From positions 308,702,834 through 308,766,833 of the forward strand of contig CM037877.1 of NCBI GenBank assembly GCA_021292165.1: DNA of 64,000 nucleotides, read 5' to 3'. Positions 9,954-20,000 of this stretch are shown piece by piece. The DNA comes from Shinisaurus crocodilurus (Eukaryota > Chordata > Lepidosauria > Squamata > Shinisauridae). Made by a program: the position numbers and the translations under genes. The notes below the pieces were generated by a model, which did no database searches, was not told the origin of the DNA, and saw only the letters and a program-made list of their open reading frames with translations. The number at the start of each line of letters is the position of its first letter. Within the stretch, counting starts at the first letter, position 1.

Positions 9954-11387
9954 GTTCTAAGGCCTTTGATACTATAGACCGAACAGCTCTCTGGACTATC
10001 CTTATGAAAATTGGATGCCCCAATAAATTTGTGAATATCTTGCGACTTCTCCATGACAACATGACGGCTACAGTCTTGGACAACAACGGCTCTCATGGTG
10101 CTCCATTTAAAGTGGGATCAGGTGTTAAACAGGGATATGTTATTGCCCCAACATTATTTGCTATTTTCATCGCCATGATTTTACATCTTGTCGAGGGGAA
10201 ACTTCCCACTTGTGTGGGAATTATATATCGAACAGATGGAAAGCTTTTTAATCTCAGCAGGCTGAAAGCAAAAAGTAAGGTAATTACAACCTCCATTGTG
10301 GAACTTCAGTATGCTGATGATAATGTGGTCTCCACACATTCAGAGGATGATCTCCAAACTATCCTAAATGCTTTTGCAGAAGCATACTAAAAACTTGGTC
10401 TCCCACTTAAAATCAAAAAAACCAAAGTGCTTCATCAGCAAGTGCAAGCTAACCCTTTGGTGATACCATCTATCAAGCTTGGCGGGACAATACTGGAAAA
10501 TGTCGATCATTTTCTCTATCTTGGCAGCTATCTTTCTGTTACAGCTAACATCGACAGTGAAATCCAGCATCGTCTGAGCTCCGCAAGTGCCGCGTTTTCT
10601 CGAATGAAAAATAGAGTGTTCGAGGATTGGGATATTTGTAAGAAGACCAAAACACTGGTTTATGAAGCCATTGTATTACCAACTTTATTGTATGCCTGCG
10701 AAACATGGACTATCTATAAACGTCACCTCCAACTCCTTGAAAGATTTCATCAACGTTGCCTCCGGAAAATCCTGCTAATTACTTGGGAAGATAGGCGAAC
10801 AAATGTCAGTGTACTGGAAGAAGCAAAGACTACTAGCATTGAAAAAATGATCCTTCAACGCCAACTTCAGTGGACCGGTCATGTTGTTCGAATGCCTGAC
10901 TGCCGTCTCCCAAAGCAGTTACTTTACTCCCAACTCAAGGATGGAAAGCGGAATATCGGTGGTCAATATAAGAGGTTTAAAGATGTTCATAAGGCTAATC
11001 TAAAAAAATGCAATATAAACATCAAAAACTGGGATGCTCTGGCCCATGAACGATCTAAATGGAGGTTGGCCTTTCACAAAGGTTCCATGGACTTTGAAGA
11101 AGCCCAAGTGCAAGGTGAAAGGGAGAAACGTGCTGCTAAGCGAAAAGCACATCAAACAAATCCTTTATAGGACCATCCTCCATCTGGTAACCTGTGTCCT
11201 CACTGTGGGAAGCTGTGTGGATCTAGAATTGGCCTCCACAGTCACTTACGGACCCATCGCTAGAGTCTACACAATTTTCTTTAGAATTTCCTCCTTTTAA
11301 AACCTCCTTTTTGTAAATTTTTTATCCTGGAAGACAATCTTACTCGGTCACGAGTGATCGCCTGACTGACTGACTGAGTTCTTAGGC
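9954..11387 (+). mobile_element. 5'-truncated RTE-clade LINE copy 1
   Basis: Starts within the reverse transcriptase at the KAFDT motif and runs through the C-terminus and 3' UTR to a (TGAC)n tail at 11364-11377. Near-matching flanks GTTCTAAGGC (9954-9963) and GTTCTTAGGC (11378-11387) agree at 9 of 10 bases and are a plausible target duplication that overlaps microhomology with the element. It matches the full-length copy at 23851-27829 closely. Confidence 0.9.
9960..11263 (+). pseudogene. RTE reverse transcriptase C-terminal half, two stops
   Basis: A single reading frame covers the C-terminal half of the ORF2-type polyprotein: part of RT motif A (KAFDT), the catalytic YADD box (about 10312), thumb-region sequence and the long C-terminal domain with GHVVRMPDCRLPKQ. 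It ends in a Cys/His-rich segment CPHCGKLCGSRIGLHSHLRTH. Only two in-frame stops break it: TAA at 10388-10390 and TAG at 11168-11170. There are no frameshifts, so the copy is fairly young. N-terminal endonuclease and RT fingers are missing because of 5' truncation during target-primed reverse transcription. Confidence 0.9.
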
Positions 11388-11452
11388 TGCCGTCCTACCC
11401 ACTGCTATGCAAAAGGGAGTAGAATGGAAAGTAAAAAAGAAATGCCACTGAA

Positions 11453-11628
11453 GCCTGCCTAGGTTTACTCAGAAGTAAGTCCCATTGAATGCAGTGGGGC
11501 TTACTCCCAAATAAATATGCATAAGATTGCAGCAATGCAATATGTTCTTATGCATGTTCATTAGACATCAGTTCTGTTGAGTTCAGTGGGCCTTCCTTCT
11601 AAATTGGTGTGCACAGGATTGCAGCCTT
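11453..11628 (+). repeat. interspersed repeat with AAGTAAGTCCCATTGA core, two tandem parts
   Basis: Two related parts in a row (11453-11535, 11560-11628), each with a 'Y-CAGTGGG-Y-TTCC/ACTCC' middle and a 'GCA-AGGATTGCAG' or 'GCATAAGATTGCAG' end. Related copies occur at 21575-21645, 40088-40162 and weakly 28880-28920. A common low-copy-length family in this window, class not established. Confidence 0.55.
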
Positions 11629-11751
11629 TGACCAATTCACAAGTTACCTTTTGCTGGCCCTCTTGTACATCTAACTGTTGGTGTGCAATGTTGCCGGGTA
11701 GGAAACACTCCCAGAAGATCACAGATTAGCTTCCATGAGCAGGAAATACTC

Positions 11752-11869
11752 TTAGGGTACAATCTTATGCAAGTTTAGACAGAAAAAAGTCCTACAACTT
11801 GACTGGCTGGGGAATGCTGGGAGTTGTAGGACTTTTTTCTGTCTAAACATGCATATGACTGTGCCCTTG
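11752..11869. mobile_element. TTAA-type palindromic MITE, copy 1
   Basis: Element 11755-11866, with arms GGGTACAATCTTATGCA and the inverted TGCATATGACTGTGCCC, and inside them AGTCCTACAA and its inverse GTTGTAGGACT around a CAGCATTCC-type core. Flanks are degraded versions of TTAA (TTA on the left, TTGG on the right). The better kept copy at 31052-31170 has TTAA on both sides, which points to piggyBac-like mobilisation. Confidence 0.75.
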
Positions 11870-12225
11870 GCTGAATAGGCCTGCTCACAGAAGCTTGTCT
11901 GTGAGCTTTGGGGAGTTACCCTGTTCAAAAGCGAAGCTGCTGGAATAGGCAGTTACTGTAATTGCATGGGAGCTGGTGGTGTTAACAAACAAGTCAACTT
12001 CAGGTTTGTTTGTTTTTCTGGATTGCAGCCATTGCATTTTGTTGCCTTCTCCACTGCTAGAAGCATCATACTGTCAAACTCTTCTGCAACCGTCAGTCTA
12101 GAAACACTATCCCCCCCCCGCCCTCTTTCTTCTCCTTATTTTTACAAAAGTGAGGGCTGAGATTCTCTGACTACTAAGAACACAAACATCACTTGTGACC
12201 CGCCTCTGGAGCATTGTGTGAATGT

Positions 12226-12364
12226 AGTGTTCCCCAACCTATTGCCCTGCAGATGTGATGGATGGCAACTTCCATTGTCCCCAGCCAGCATGGCGATTGG
12301 CTGTGCTGACTGGGGACGATGGGAGCTGTCTTCTATCTGGAAGGCACAAGGTTGAGGAAGGCTA
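12226..12364. mobile_element. palindromic MITE, TTCCCCAACC family
   Basis: Imperfect inverted arms AGTGTTCCCCAACC and GGTTGAGGAAGGCT enclose a GGCAACTTCCATTGTCCCC / GGGGACGATGGGAGCTG palindrome. Related to the copy at 58019-58149. Target duplication not clear. Confidence 0.65.
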
Positions 12365-12671
12365 CCATGATGTCTAAGCCACCCGTGGAATCTTAACACT
12401 TTGTGCTGGGATGTTTGATGGTGTTCCTCAACTGGTTCTCATCTCCAGTTCCATCGGCTGCTTGCTGCCTCAGTCCAGAGGGCCTTCATGTCCCACTCTG
12501 CCCACCTGAGAGCAATTTCTCGGATATGCATGTTTGAGTTTTGAGGCAATGCATCACAAGGGGGCTCATTAATGTAACACATTTGTTCTTATCCAAGCAA
12601 GCTATAAATCAGCCAGCCGATGCAGCGGCTGCATGTGAAGAGGTTACATAAATGGGTCGGCCCTGGGGAAA

Positions 12672-12812
12672 GCGGGGAAAGCTAAGCAGGGTCAGGCCTG
12701 GTGATTACTTGGATGGGAGGCCCCTCCTCTAGTTTCCTGCATTGAGCAGGGGGTTGGACTCGATGGCCTTGTAGGCCCCTTCCGACTCTATGATCTATGA
12801 AATCTATGAAAC
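12672..12812 (+). mobile_element. 5S rRNA-derived SINE with CR1 tail, 5'-truncated
   Basis: Head AAAGCTAAGCAGGGTCAGGC and GATTACTTGGATGGGAGG match the 5S rRNA internal and 3' region. It is joined to the CR1 3' end (CCTGCATTGAGCAGGGGG, TTGGACTCGATGGCCTTG) ending in CTATGA octamers. The first part of the 5S head is missing. Full copy at 46915-47076. Confidence 0.85.
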
Positions 12813-12905
12813 TGGAGATGGTGTGAAAACTCTCAAACTCTGAAGAGAATTCAACGTTCTCAGAGAATTTATATTGAGACTGGAAACCAGGCCTACTGAA
12901 AGGGA

Positions 12906-12945
12906 TACACACACACACACACACACACAAGCACATATATATCCT

Positions 12946-12979
<34 letters not shown>
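12906..12979 (+). repeat. (AC)n microsatellite pair
   Basis: Two (AC)n runs (about 12906-12929 and 12949-12979) separated by a 19-bp AT-rich spacer. Confidence 0.97.
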
Positions 12980-12982
<3 letters not shown>

Positions 12983-13669
12983 GGATTAGAGCCCACAACT
13001 CTTCTTGGCAAATCATTTAGTAGTGAAGGGTAACACTACTAAACACTTGCACGAGAAGGTGATCATGTGCTTCTCTTTCTCTTCTGTGATGTTTTTATAT
13101 GTCAGAATGCTTTCAACATGCTTGGGGGATGGCTTGACCCCGCGTCATGCCTGTTCTGGATGGTCTCCACTGAGCACTGAGGATAGGAATGGTGCTTAGT
13201 CGTCGTCCTCCCCCCCCCCAGTCCTGCACAGGCCCAACAAGAAAGGGAAACAATCCGTCCAAACAATGGTGCAGCTTGAGATTGATTTCAGCCCATCAGG
13301 GAAGGCCAAAGAGCACAGATGTCGAAATATTATTGAATTCCTTGGGATACATTTGATCTCCCTGGCCAAAAAAACTGTAAGAGGGACATTTCAGCTTATT
13401 TTTAATACCTTTTGCCACAGAAAAAGAACAGTAATTCAATTACTAAAGCCTTCTCATGACATCAGCCCCCAGCTTCAGGACCTCAGTGAGCCCAGTTGCT
13501 GTGCACACAAAGAAGAATGTTATTTAAAAAGAGGTGGAGAAGATTATTTTTCATTTTGTAAATCTATCCTCCAAAATTCAGAGAGGAGGGGAGCACTCTT
13601 CCATGTAAAGGTCTTCTCCTTAGTCTTATGAAATTGCCCCATGCAGAGAAGCATGGAATTTAAGAAGGA
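12980..13669. other. unassigned, unique-looking sequence
   Basis: No repeat family seen. 13265-13560 is unique-looking. A 121-codon open frame at 13266-13631 shows no recognisable domain and no splice or codon signal, so it is not called. Confidence 0.35.
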
Positions 13670-13825
13670 TCATAGACCAGTGTTCTCCAACCTTGGGTCC
13701 CCAGATGTTTTTGGCCTACAACTCCCAGCATGCCCCAGCCAGCTATGCTATGCTGGCTGGGGCATGCTGGGAGTTGTAGGCCAAAAACATCTGGGGACCC
13801 AAGGTTGGAGAACACTGTCATAGAC
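13670..13825. mobile_element. hAT-type palindromic MITE, CAGTGTTCTCC family, copy 1
   Basis: Element 13678-13817 (140 bp) is an almost perfect palindrome with ends CAGTGTTCTCCAACC and GGTTGGAGAACACTG. Exact 8-bp duplications TCATAGAC at 13670-13677 and 13818-13825. Each arm carries CCTACAACTCCCAGCATGCC (13715-13734 and inverted at 13761-13780), close to the ZNF143/THAP11 site. Confidence 0.95.
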
Positions 13826-14124
13826 CATGTCTAGTTTTCCTGCTCAGTGCAATCCTCAGGTTTATTTTGGTGACATGGCACCATATTTTTTTAATGCAAT
13901 TTCTGGGATTTGGAGTCCAGGAATGTTCAGTTATTTAAGTGGTTAAGAGCTTCTCCACAGCCTAAGCTCATCTGAAGAGGTCCTGGTTACCATCATTCAC
14001 AGAAGTTGGATTCTCTGTGAAGGACAGGGAAGGGTGTGCTGGATGAGGTGTTGCTTTGGACGTGAGAGATGGCAAAGTGTTGAGCGGACTAGAAAACTTA
14101 AAATGGGCAACCTCTTCCACAGAA

Positions 14125-14497
14125 GTGCTGGGGATGACAATGAATACCAGGCTCCAAAATTAATTTAGTACTAGGAACATGCTATTGTTCCCCAGACCAG
14201 AACGCTCAGGGGGATCTTGAGATAGAAAACGAAATCAGGAAGGCCTCCAAACAAGGAAGTGTTGTAAAAATGGGTGACTTCAGTTACCCCCACATTGATG
14301 GATAAATGCATGCTCCAGTCATGACAAAGAGGTTAAATTTCTTGATGTCCTAAACAACTGTGCCCTAGAAGAGTTGGTCATGGAACTGACCAGAGGGGAG
14401 GCGACCCTGGATTTAATCCTAAGTGGTGTGGCCCAGGACCCAGGACGAGTTGTAAATGTTGGTCTGATCCAGCGTGGCTCTTCTTATGTTCTTAGGA
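14125..14497 (+). mobile_element. CR1 fragment: endonuclease piece fused to 3' end
   Basis: 14200-14455 reads a diverged CR1 endonuclease segment (MGDFSYPHID, then FLDVLNNCALEEL and TLDLILSG) and then jumps to the CR1 3' terminal sequence TCTGATCCAGCGTGGCTC and TTCTTATGTTCTTA. The whole reverse transcriptase is missing, so it is an internally deleted or template-switched copy. Confidence 0.75.
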
Positions 14498-14499
14498 TT

Positions 14500-14665
14500 G
14501 CCATCTATTAGGAGTAGGGCCTTCTTCTTGGTGGCACCTTTTTTGTGGAGCTCCCTTCCATGAGATGCAGTCCTTCCAAACTTGTAGGAAGACAGCAACA
14601 CTCTTAAAAATAAATTGGGGAGAAGGCTTGTGGGGCTGCAGGTTGATCCTGAAGTCACTCCCAAA
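14500..14665 (+). mobile_element. L2-like LINE C-terminal fragment
   Basis: The frame reads RAFFLVAPFLWSSLP, the diverged form of the RAFSV-AP-LWN-LP motif at the L2-group C-terminus, followed by a degraded remainder. No tail is visible. Confidence 0.55.
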
Positions 14666-15382
14666 ACAATGTTTCAAGTTTTTTAAAAGCAAGAAACAGA
14701 GTTGCTTCTGTTTTTAAGATGCCAAATAAAAATGTGACTGGATATATATGCAAGATGCCGAGGAGGAGAGTTGCCCAAAGCATGGTGTAGGGGCAAAATC
14801 ACAGAGTCCGGTGTGTGTGTCTGTAGAAGAGTGAAGGCAAGGATGCGGAGGGGAAGGAGAATATGCCCACAGCAGAAAAAAAAAACGGGCTCCTGCACGG
14901 AGACCCATTTGCACGCACCTTACGCAGTGCCTTGGCTCTCTTGCGTTACGCAGCAGGCAGGCCACTGCATGGAAAGGAGTCTTACCTTTTTCTTCTTGTC
15001 CAGTCACCATCCATTGGCATTGTTCAGAGGGCACGGTCAGATAAGCAGAGCCCTCAGCTGAGCAGCTCCCCACTACATTTCTAGGTTAGGAATGGGCGCG
15101 GCCCCCTCCAAGCAGCTGCTTCTCTAATACAACATGCCTGCTTGGTTCTAGGGTGTTGCTTACCCTCCCTCGCTCCCTCGCTCCCCTTCCAAATGGCTGA
15201 GCATGCGTTGCCAGTTACTCAGCTGATGAAGGCCACAATAAACTCGGGCAAACCTCGAAACAGAAGAAATTGCTTAGGCCAAAAGTGCACAGGGGTAATT
15301 GCTGTATGAGTTGTCAAGGAGAAGCTTTTGCAAGACAAAGTTTGCCAAGCGCTTTCTCAGTGTCAGTGATGAAAGGGGTATA
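14666..15382. other. unassigned sequence
   Basis: No repeat or gene recognised. Open frames on both strands (14714-15084) overlap each other and carry no known domain. Confidence 0.4.
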
Positions 15383-15544
15383 ATTAACATCAGTGCTTTT
15401 TTTCTGGAGAAAAAGGTACCGGAACTCTTGGATTACATTTCCTCGGGAGTAGATGGCGATTAAATTGTAATGCAATTAATAGAAGAAAAGGTGCTGGAAC
15501 TCAGTTCCGGTGAGTTCCACCAGAAAAAAAGCCCTGATTAACAT
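15383..15544. mobile_element. hAT-type MITE with CAGTGCTTTTTTTCTGG end
   Basis: Element 15391-15536 (146 bp) with terminal CAGTGCTTTTTTTCTGG and CCAGAAAAAAAGCCCTG, flanked by exact 8-bp duplications ATTAACAT (15383-15390, 15537-15544). It carries the inner words GGAACTC and GAGTTCC in inverted orientation. No coding capacity. Confidence 0.93.
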
Positions 15545-16041
15545 GGTGGAGAGCAGTTTGGTTAGGAGTATAATTGAAATTCTGAGCTGTTTCCAAGGAG
15601 GATAAGGTAACAAGAAGAGGTGAATGGTTCCCGGCTGCCTTTGTGCAATATACTGATTTAGTTCATATTTATTTTATTTATACCCTGCTTTCTGGCCAAG
15701 GCTGGCTTTACAACAGGAAGGAATACATAGGTGAGCAGTGTATAAGCCTGGGGGAAAGAGAGAAGGACCGATGATGGCTCTCACTTCCTTCTTGCGCTTT
15801 GTGATGTTCTTCCTCTAGCCCGTGTGGCTCGTTTGTGTCGATTGTGTGCACTTGTAATGAAAGCCAGTTGCTGAAACTTCATCAAGTACACCGTGAGTAT
15901 TCTGACGACTGAGGGGTACAGCCCATTCTCCCCCCCCCCCGCATGATGGGGAAATAAAAGATCCTTCCTGCGATTTCTTGGAAATACCTCTGAGTTGTAT
16001 TTATTCCTGATTTAGTTTCACAAGATCCTGCACTTGTCCAG
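15545..16041. other. unassigned; small L2-like 3' remnant
   Basis: 15664-15706 looks like an inverted L2/SINE 3' end (TATTTATACCCTGCTTTC). The rest shows nothing recognisable. Confidence 0.35.
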
Positions 16042-16087
16042 TTTGAACAACATAAACTGCATGAATGAATGACTTGCAAAACACACT

Positions 16088-16189
16088 CTCTATACCAGTG
16101 TTCTCCAACCTTGGGTCCCCAGATGTTTTTGGCCTACAACTCCCAGCATGCCCCAGCCAGCGCCAAGGTTGGAGAACACTGCTCTATAC
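16088..16189. mobile_element. CAGTGTTCTCC MITE, copy 2, one arm partly deleted
   Basis: Element 16096-16181 (86 bp) flanked by exact CTCTATAC duplications (16088-16095, 16182-16189). The inner part of the right arm is missing, so one ZNF143-like core remains. Confidence 0.92.
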
Positions 16190-16191
16190 TT

Positions 16192-16266
16192 CAGGGATGT
16201 TGAAGAGTCCTTGGTTTCAAATCACGAGTCTTTGGACCCGAGTCTCGAGTCCGAGTCCGAGTCCTT
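16192..16266 (-). mobile_element. hAT end fragment of the CAGGGATG family
   Basis: The first 75 bp of the TTGAAGAG-type end, with GAGTC arrays. The 8-bp CTATACTT just before it (16184-16191) equals the sequence right of hAT copy C (19498-19505), so it is the left target-site copy. Cut at 16266 by CR1 sequence. Confidence 0.85.
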
Positions 16267-16356
16267 AGAATCATAGAATCATAGAATCATAGAAAAGTAG
16301 AGTTGGAAGGGGCCTACAAGGCCATCGAGTCCAACCCCCTGCTCAATGCAGGAATC
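16265..16356 (-). mobile_element. young CR1 3' end, severely 5'-truncated
   Basis: Three CATAGAAT octamers then AGTAGAGTTGGAAGGGGCC and the conserved CR1 3' UTR on the minus strand. Only about 90 bp remain. Confidence 0.92.
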
Positions 16357-16920
16357 ATCCTTGGTGCAGGATCCTGCAGCATCGGTTAGTGCATGTCAGC
16401 ACACTGTCAGCACACTGGCAAGCTGGGGCTAGGGGTGATGTGCATCTGTTCATGTGTGAGATAGTCCTAGGTGTTCGCTGCTCTCACCCTCCCATCTAGC
16501 GGCTGGTGCCTGGTGGGGTCTCCAGTGACCCCGCCCGGTAATAAGAATTTCCATCCAGCACAAGTAGCCAGAAAACCTCAAATGAGGCTGTGCTCCGGAG
16601 GACTCCAGGAGCTGTACTCATTCGCATTAATAATCTGTGTTTGTTCCCCTGAATTCTAGGCACCATTCCAGCCTTTTCTAGCTTCGGGTTTGTAGCAGAC
16701 ATAAGGATGGACGAATCTGTCATTTTTGGTTTCTCTCAGTTTCTCATTTTTCCAGCCTTAAGTTTGGTTCCTCCTGTTTCCACATCAGTTTGAGAACGTC
16801 TTAAAAACATGTTTGCACAAAGATTTGTCTGCATTTTTGTCTGCATTTCTCTCCTAATACACACATTTTAATGCAATTTTACATAGTATCTACATTCTGC
16901 GGGCAATTTTCCTTCTGTCG
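16357..16920. other. unassigned; includes AT-rich dispersed repeat
   Basis: 16690-16915 resembles 41205-41460 and 58590-58700 (GGATGGAC-AATCTGTC, TTTCTC-TTTCTC, and ATGCA-rich words). Class unknown. The rest is unassigned. Confidence 0.35.
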
Positions 16921-17047
16921 TTGGAGGTATTCGAGCAGAGACTGGACAGCAATCTGTCAGGGATTCTTAAAACTGGATTCCTGCACACTGAGTAGGGGAT
17001 TGGACTCGACAGCCTAAAGGGCCCCTTCCAACTCTAGGATTCTATGA
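16921..17047 (+). mobile_element. CR1 3' end fragment, diverged
   Basis: GAGCAGAGACTGGACAGC, GGATTCCTGCACACTGAG and the octamer tail GATTCTATGATT. It lies inside the AT-rich dispersed repeat, whose sequence continues at 17048-17240. Confidence 0.8.
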
Positions 17048-17261
17048 TTGCGTAACATAATGCATTTTTGAACACTATTTTCATGGATGCTTACATTTTT
17101 GTGTACATTTCCCCCTAACCTAAACACTTTTGCACTCATCTTTTGATGATTGGAGAACTCCATTGTAATATTTGAAGGCTAACGTAATTTCTGTTTGCGT
17201 ATAGGATTGAAAGTGCAAAATTTGGCAAGTTTGCATTAAAAATGTCAATGGAATGAATTTC

Positions 17262-17573
17262 CACACAGAGGAGGGACAGGATCTCATCTCGATCATCGCA
17301 GATTGCAGGACACGGAATAATGGGCTCAAGCTACAGGAAGCCAGATTTTCCCTGGACATCAGGAAAAATTTACTGACTGTTAGAGCAATACGCCAATGGA
17401 ACCAACTACCTAGGGAGGTGGTGGGCTCTCCCACTCTGGAGGCATTCAAGGTGCAGCTTGACAGACATCTGTTGGGGATGCTCTGACTTGGGTTCCTGCA
17501 TTGAGCAGGGAGTTGGACTCGATGGCCTTGTAGGCCCCTTCCAACTCTACTATTCTATGATTCTATGATTCTC
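17262..17573 (+). mobile_element. young CR1 3' fragment
   Basis: Frame reads [19 protein letters not shown] to the ORF2 C-terminus GSPTLEAFKVQLDRHL, then the 3' UTR and CTATGATT octamers. The C-terminal frame is open, and differences from the intact copy at 58848 are few. Confidence 0.93.
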
Positions 17574-18491
17574 CCCCACCTGTAAGAAGAAGTAAGGCAG
17601 ATACCAGGCTGGTCACATGAGCAGCCATGTCATCTGCACATAGCAAAGGTTTGTGCTCTTTAGAACTGTAACCCAAGCCTGATGGGTTCCTTCTCAGCCC
17701 TCTAGCCTGTGCAGTCTCAGAGCCATCCTTGCCTGGCTATGGTGCTGAGGTATGACATCATCAACAGGCACCAGGAGGCTGCTGTGGGCCAACCCACAAG
17801 CCAGCAGAGAGGTGTGTGGGTTGGCTGAGTGGGTGGGGACGGTTTCACTGAATATGTTGCATTTCGTCTCTGTAGCCAAAGCGGTCTCTTAGGATGACGC
17901 TGACTTGTCACTTCCTCATTTTTAATGACAGTTTTTAAAACGATCATTCCTCAAAATAATGCTGTAAATTAGATGTGCATTTAGGAAGACACAATTACAC
18001 AATGGGTTGCAAATGTAAAACATTTTATGGATACATCAAATTCACACAAACATCAAGTAGCAGAGGACAGACAGAAATGATTACTCCTGATCCATAATGA
18101 ATTTTGCAATAATCAGTAAAGGCTGTGTGAGGAAGCAGCACCCACACGCGGAATTTCCCCTTGGGACCCTTGTTTCTCCCCGAATGCCCTTGCTGTACCT
18201 ATAAGCAGCACGCCAGAGCAGTCCAGCGAACAGGAGGGGTAAGGATGTCGTCATATCCCAGTCCAGCCCACGTTTGCTCTGCGCTGCATATTACTCAGAC
18301 TCTGAACCTCAAGAAACTTCCACAGCTTGGAGAGAGAGAGCTGGATGGGGGCGCGGGACAGACCTCACATCCTCTGGACTGCCATGGAAAGCAGCTTTTG
18401 CACATGAACCAGGTGAGGTCAGGAAGAAAAGGGGGATATATCCACATGTGAGCGCGTTGCCCTTGTGCAGGGAAGGATGATACCCCAAATA
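17574..18491. other. unassigned sequence
   Basis: No repeat family recognised. 18161-18451 holds an open frame followed by CCAGGTGAGG, which resembles a splice donor, but no domain or second exon supports a gene. Confidence 0.35.
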
Positions 18492-18762
18492 TTTGAACAA
18501 CATAAACTGCATGAATGAATGACTTGCAAAACACACTCTCTATACCAGTGTTCTCCAACCTTGGGTCCCCAGATGTTTTTGGCCTACAACTCCCAGCATG
18601 CCCCAGCCAGCGTAGCTGGCTGGGGCATGCTGGGAGTTGTAGGCCAAAAACATCTGGGGACCCAAGGTTGGAGAACACTGCTCTATTCAGGGATGTTGAA
18701 GAGTCCTTGGTTTCGAGTCACGAGTCTTTGGACCTGAGTCTCGAGTCTGAGTCTGAGTCCTT
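18492..18762 (+). repeat. local duplication, right copy
   Basis: Partner of 16042-16266, about 2.45 kb away in the same orientation. This copy retains the full MITE and continues into the complete hAT copy C, so it keeps more of the ancestral arrangement. Confidence 0.9.
18538..18688. mobile_element. CAGTGTTCTCC MITE, copy 3
   Basis: Element 18546-18680 (135 bp), near-perfect palindrome. CTCTATAC to the left (18538-18545). To the right CTCTAT then T, where hAT copy C begins and 3 bases have been lost. Confidence 0.93.
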
Positions 18763-19505
18763 GGTCCAAAATGGTGACTCCCGAATCCCGAGTCACTCCC
18801 AAAACTGACTCCATGAGTCCCTATTAAAATCAATGGAGTTTTCCCCCAACAAAATAAGGCTGCTTCAGATGTGTGGCTTAAATAAATTCGAGGCACAAGT
18901 GTGCCTTTTTTATTTCAAAACTCTGCAACTGATTTTGGCAAGAACAGACCAGGCAGACAAACCCAAAATAACCAGGCAGGCAGAGGAGGCAGGGAACCCC
19001 AAAGCAGGCAGGCAGAGGCGTTTGTCTTGGACAATTCAAACTGTGGAACTGGTTAAGAAGAGACCAGGCAGGCAGAGGAGGCTGGAACCCCAAAACAGGC
19101 AGGCAGAGGCCTTTGTCTTGGACAATTCAACTGTTGAACTGGTCAAGAAGAGACCAGGCAGGCAGAGGAGGCTGGGAACCCCAAACAGGCAGGCAGAGGC
19201 AGCCAAAACCAAAATGTCTGACCCTAACCCTAACCCCCCACAACAACACATCAATCAAAATAAATCTCAACACATTGTTGGGGCTGCGCTCCTGGTAGCT
19301 GTCCGTAGTGGCCGAGCAGTGGTGCGCCTCACTTCCATGCGCTCTTCACCGGTGATCGCGCTCCTCTCCACTCCTTCTGGCACAGCCCAGGGATGTTGAC
19401 GAGTCCTTGGTCTCGAGTCCCGAGTCGAGTCTCGAGTCAGAGGGGGGACTCAGTCCGACTCACGAGTCAAGTCCTCGAGTCCGAGTCCCCATCCCTGCTA
19501 TACTT
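18688..19505 (-). mobile_element. hAT DNA transposon copy C (810 bp, internally deleted)
   Basis: Element 18688-19497 with CAGGGATGTTGAAGAG and CCCCATCCCTG ends. The interior has a tandemly doubled block (about 100 bp) with CAGGCAGGCAGAGG. The transposase segment is missing, and the deletion joint reads GACCCTAACCCTAACCCCCC. Right flank CTATACTT (19498-19505) matches the left flank of the duplicated end at 16184-16191. The terminal sub-element (19388-19497) is 110 bp instead of 147 because its middle is lost. Confidence 0.88.
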
Positions 19506-20000
19506 ACATTCTTAAGTTAATTTCCATAACCCTATTATCAACCAGGGCTTATTTACCAATTGCTGTGCTGAAAGAAATTCTTTTGATTTCCATTTCTATC
19601 TGCCTAGTAATCTTGGTGCGATCAGGGAAAGTCGCACAGTTTCCTCTTCTTCTGATCCGATTTCTTTCAAGTCCAGGGCCAGCCTGGGGGGGGGGGCGGG
19701 CTTGAGTAGCACCAAAACCTCGCAAGGGGCTAAATTACACTCGCAACTGCTTTTGGAGGACTTCCCCGCTTACTTTTGACAGGGGCCAATGTGGAGAGTC
19801 AATTTCCATTTCTGCATCTTGCAGAAGTCTCACACTTGGCTGCGTCCTCTTTGCAGAAGAGAGTGGCAGGCAGCCTCTACCCACTTCTCAGTTAAATGGG
19901 GTTAAGAACCCCTTTAAGGTTCTTTAGCAGTGCTGCTTTTTTTCAGGGTGGAAATACCTATGATGCATCTCACCCTGGAGACCTTCTTTTCTCCTATAAA
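19506..20000. other. unassigned sequence
   Basis: No recognised repeat or gene. A G run with C-rich flank is seen near 19688. Confidence 0.4.

Larger units (their letters stand above)
16042..16266 (+). repeat. local duplication, left copy (with MITE and hAT end)
   Basis: The same segment recurs at 18492-18762. Both contain a leader starting TTTGAACAACATAAACTGC, the CAGTGTTCTCC MITE flanked by CTCTATAC, and the left end of a hAT element. Their length difference (271 versus 225) is fully explained by a 49-bp loss in this copy's MITE and a 3-bp loss next to the hAT start in the other. The right end is cut at 16266 by a CR1 tail. Confidence 0.9.

Noticed and set aside
13266..13631. 121-codon open frame in unique sequence
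   Set aside because: No family resemblance, stop-rich surroundings and no splice logic. Length is within chance for 64 kb in six frames.
18161..18451. Possible host exon ending near CCAGGTGAGG
   Set aside because: A donor-like word alone is weak. No domain, acceptor or partner exon is recognised.
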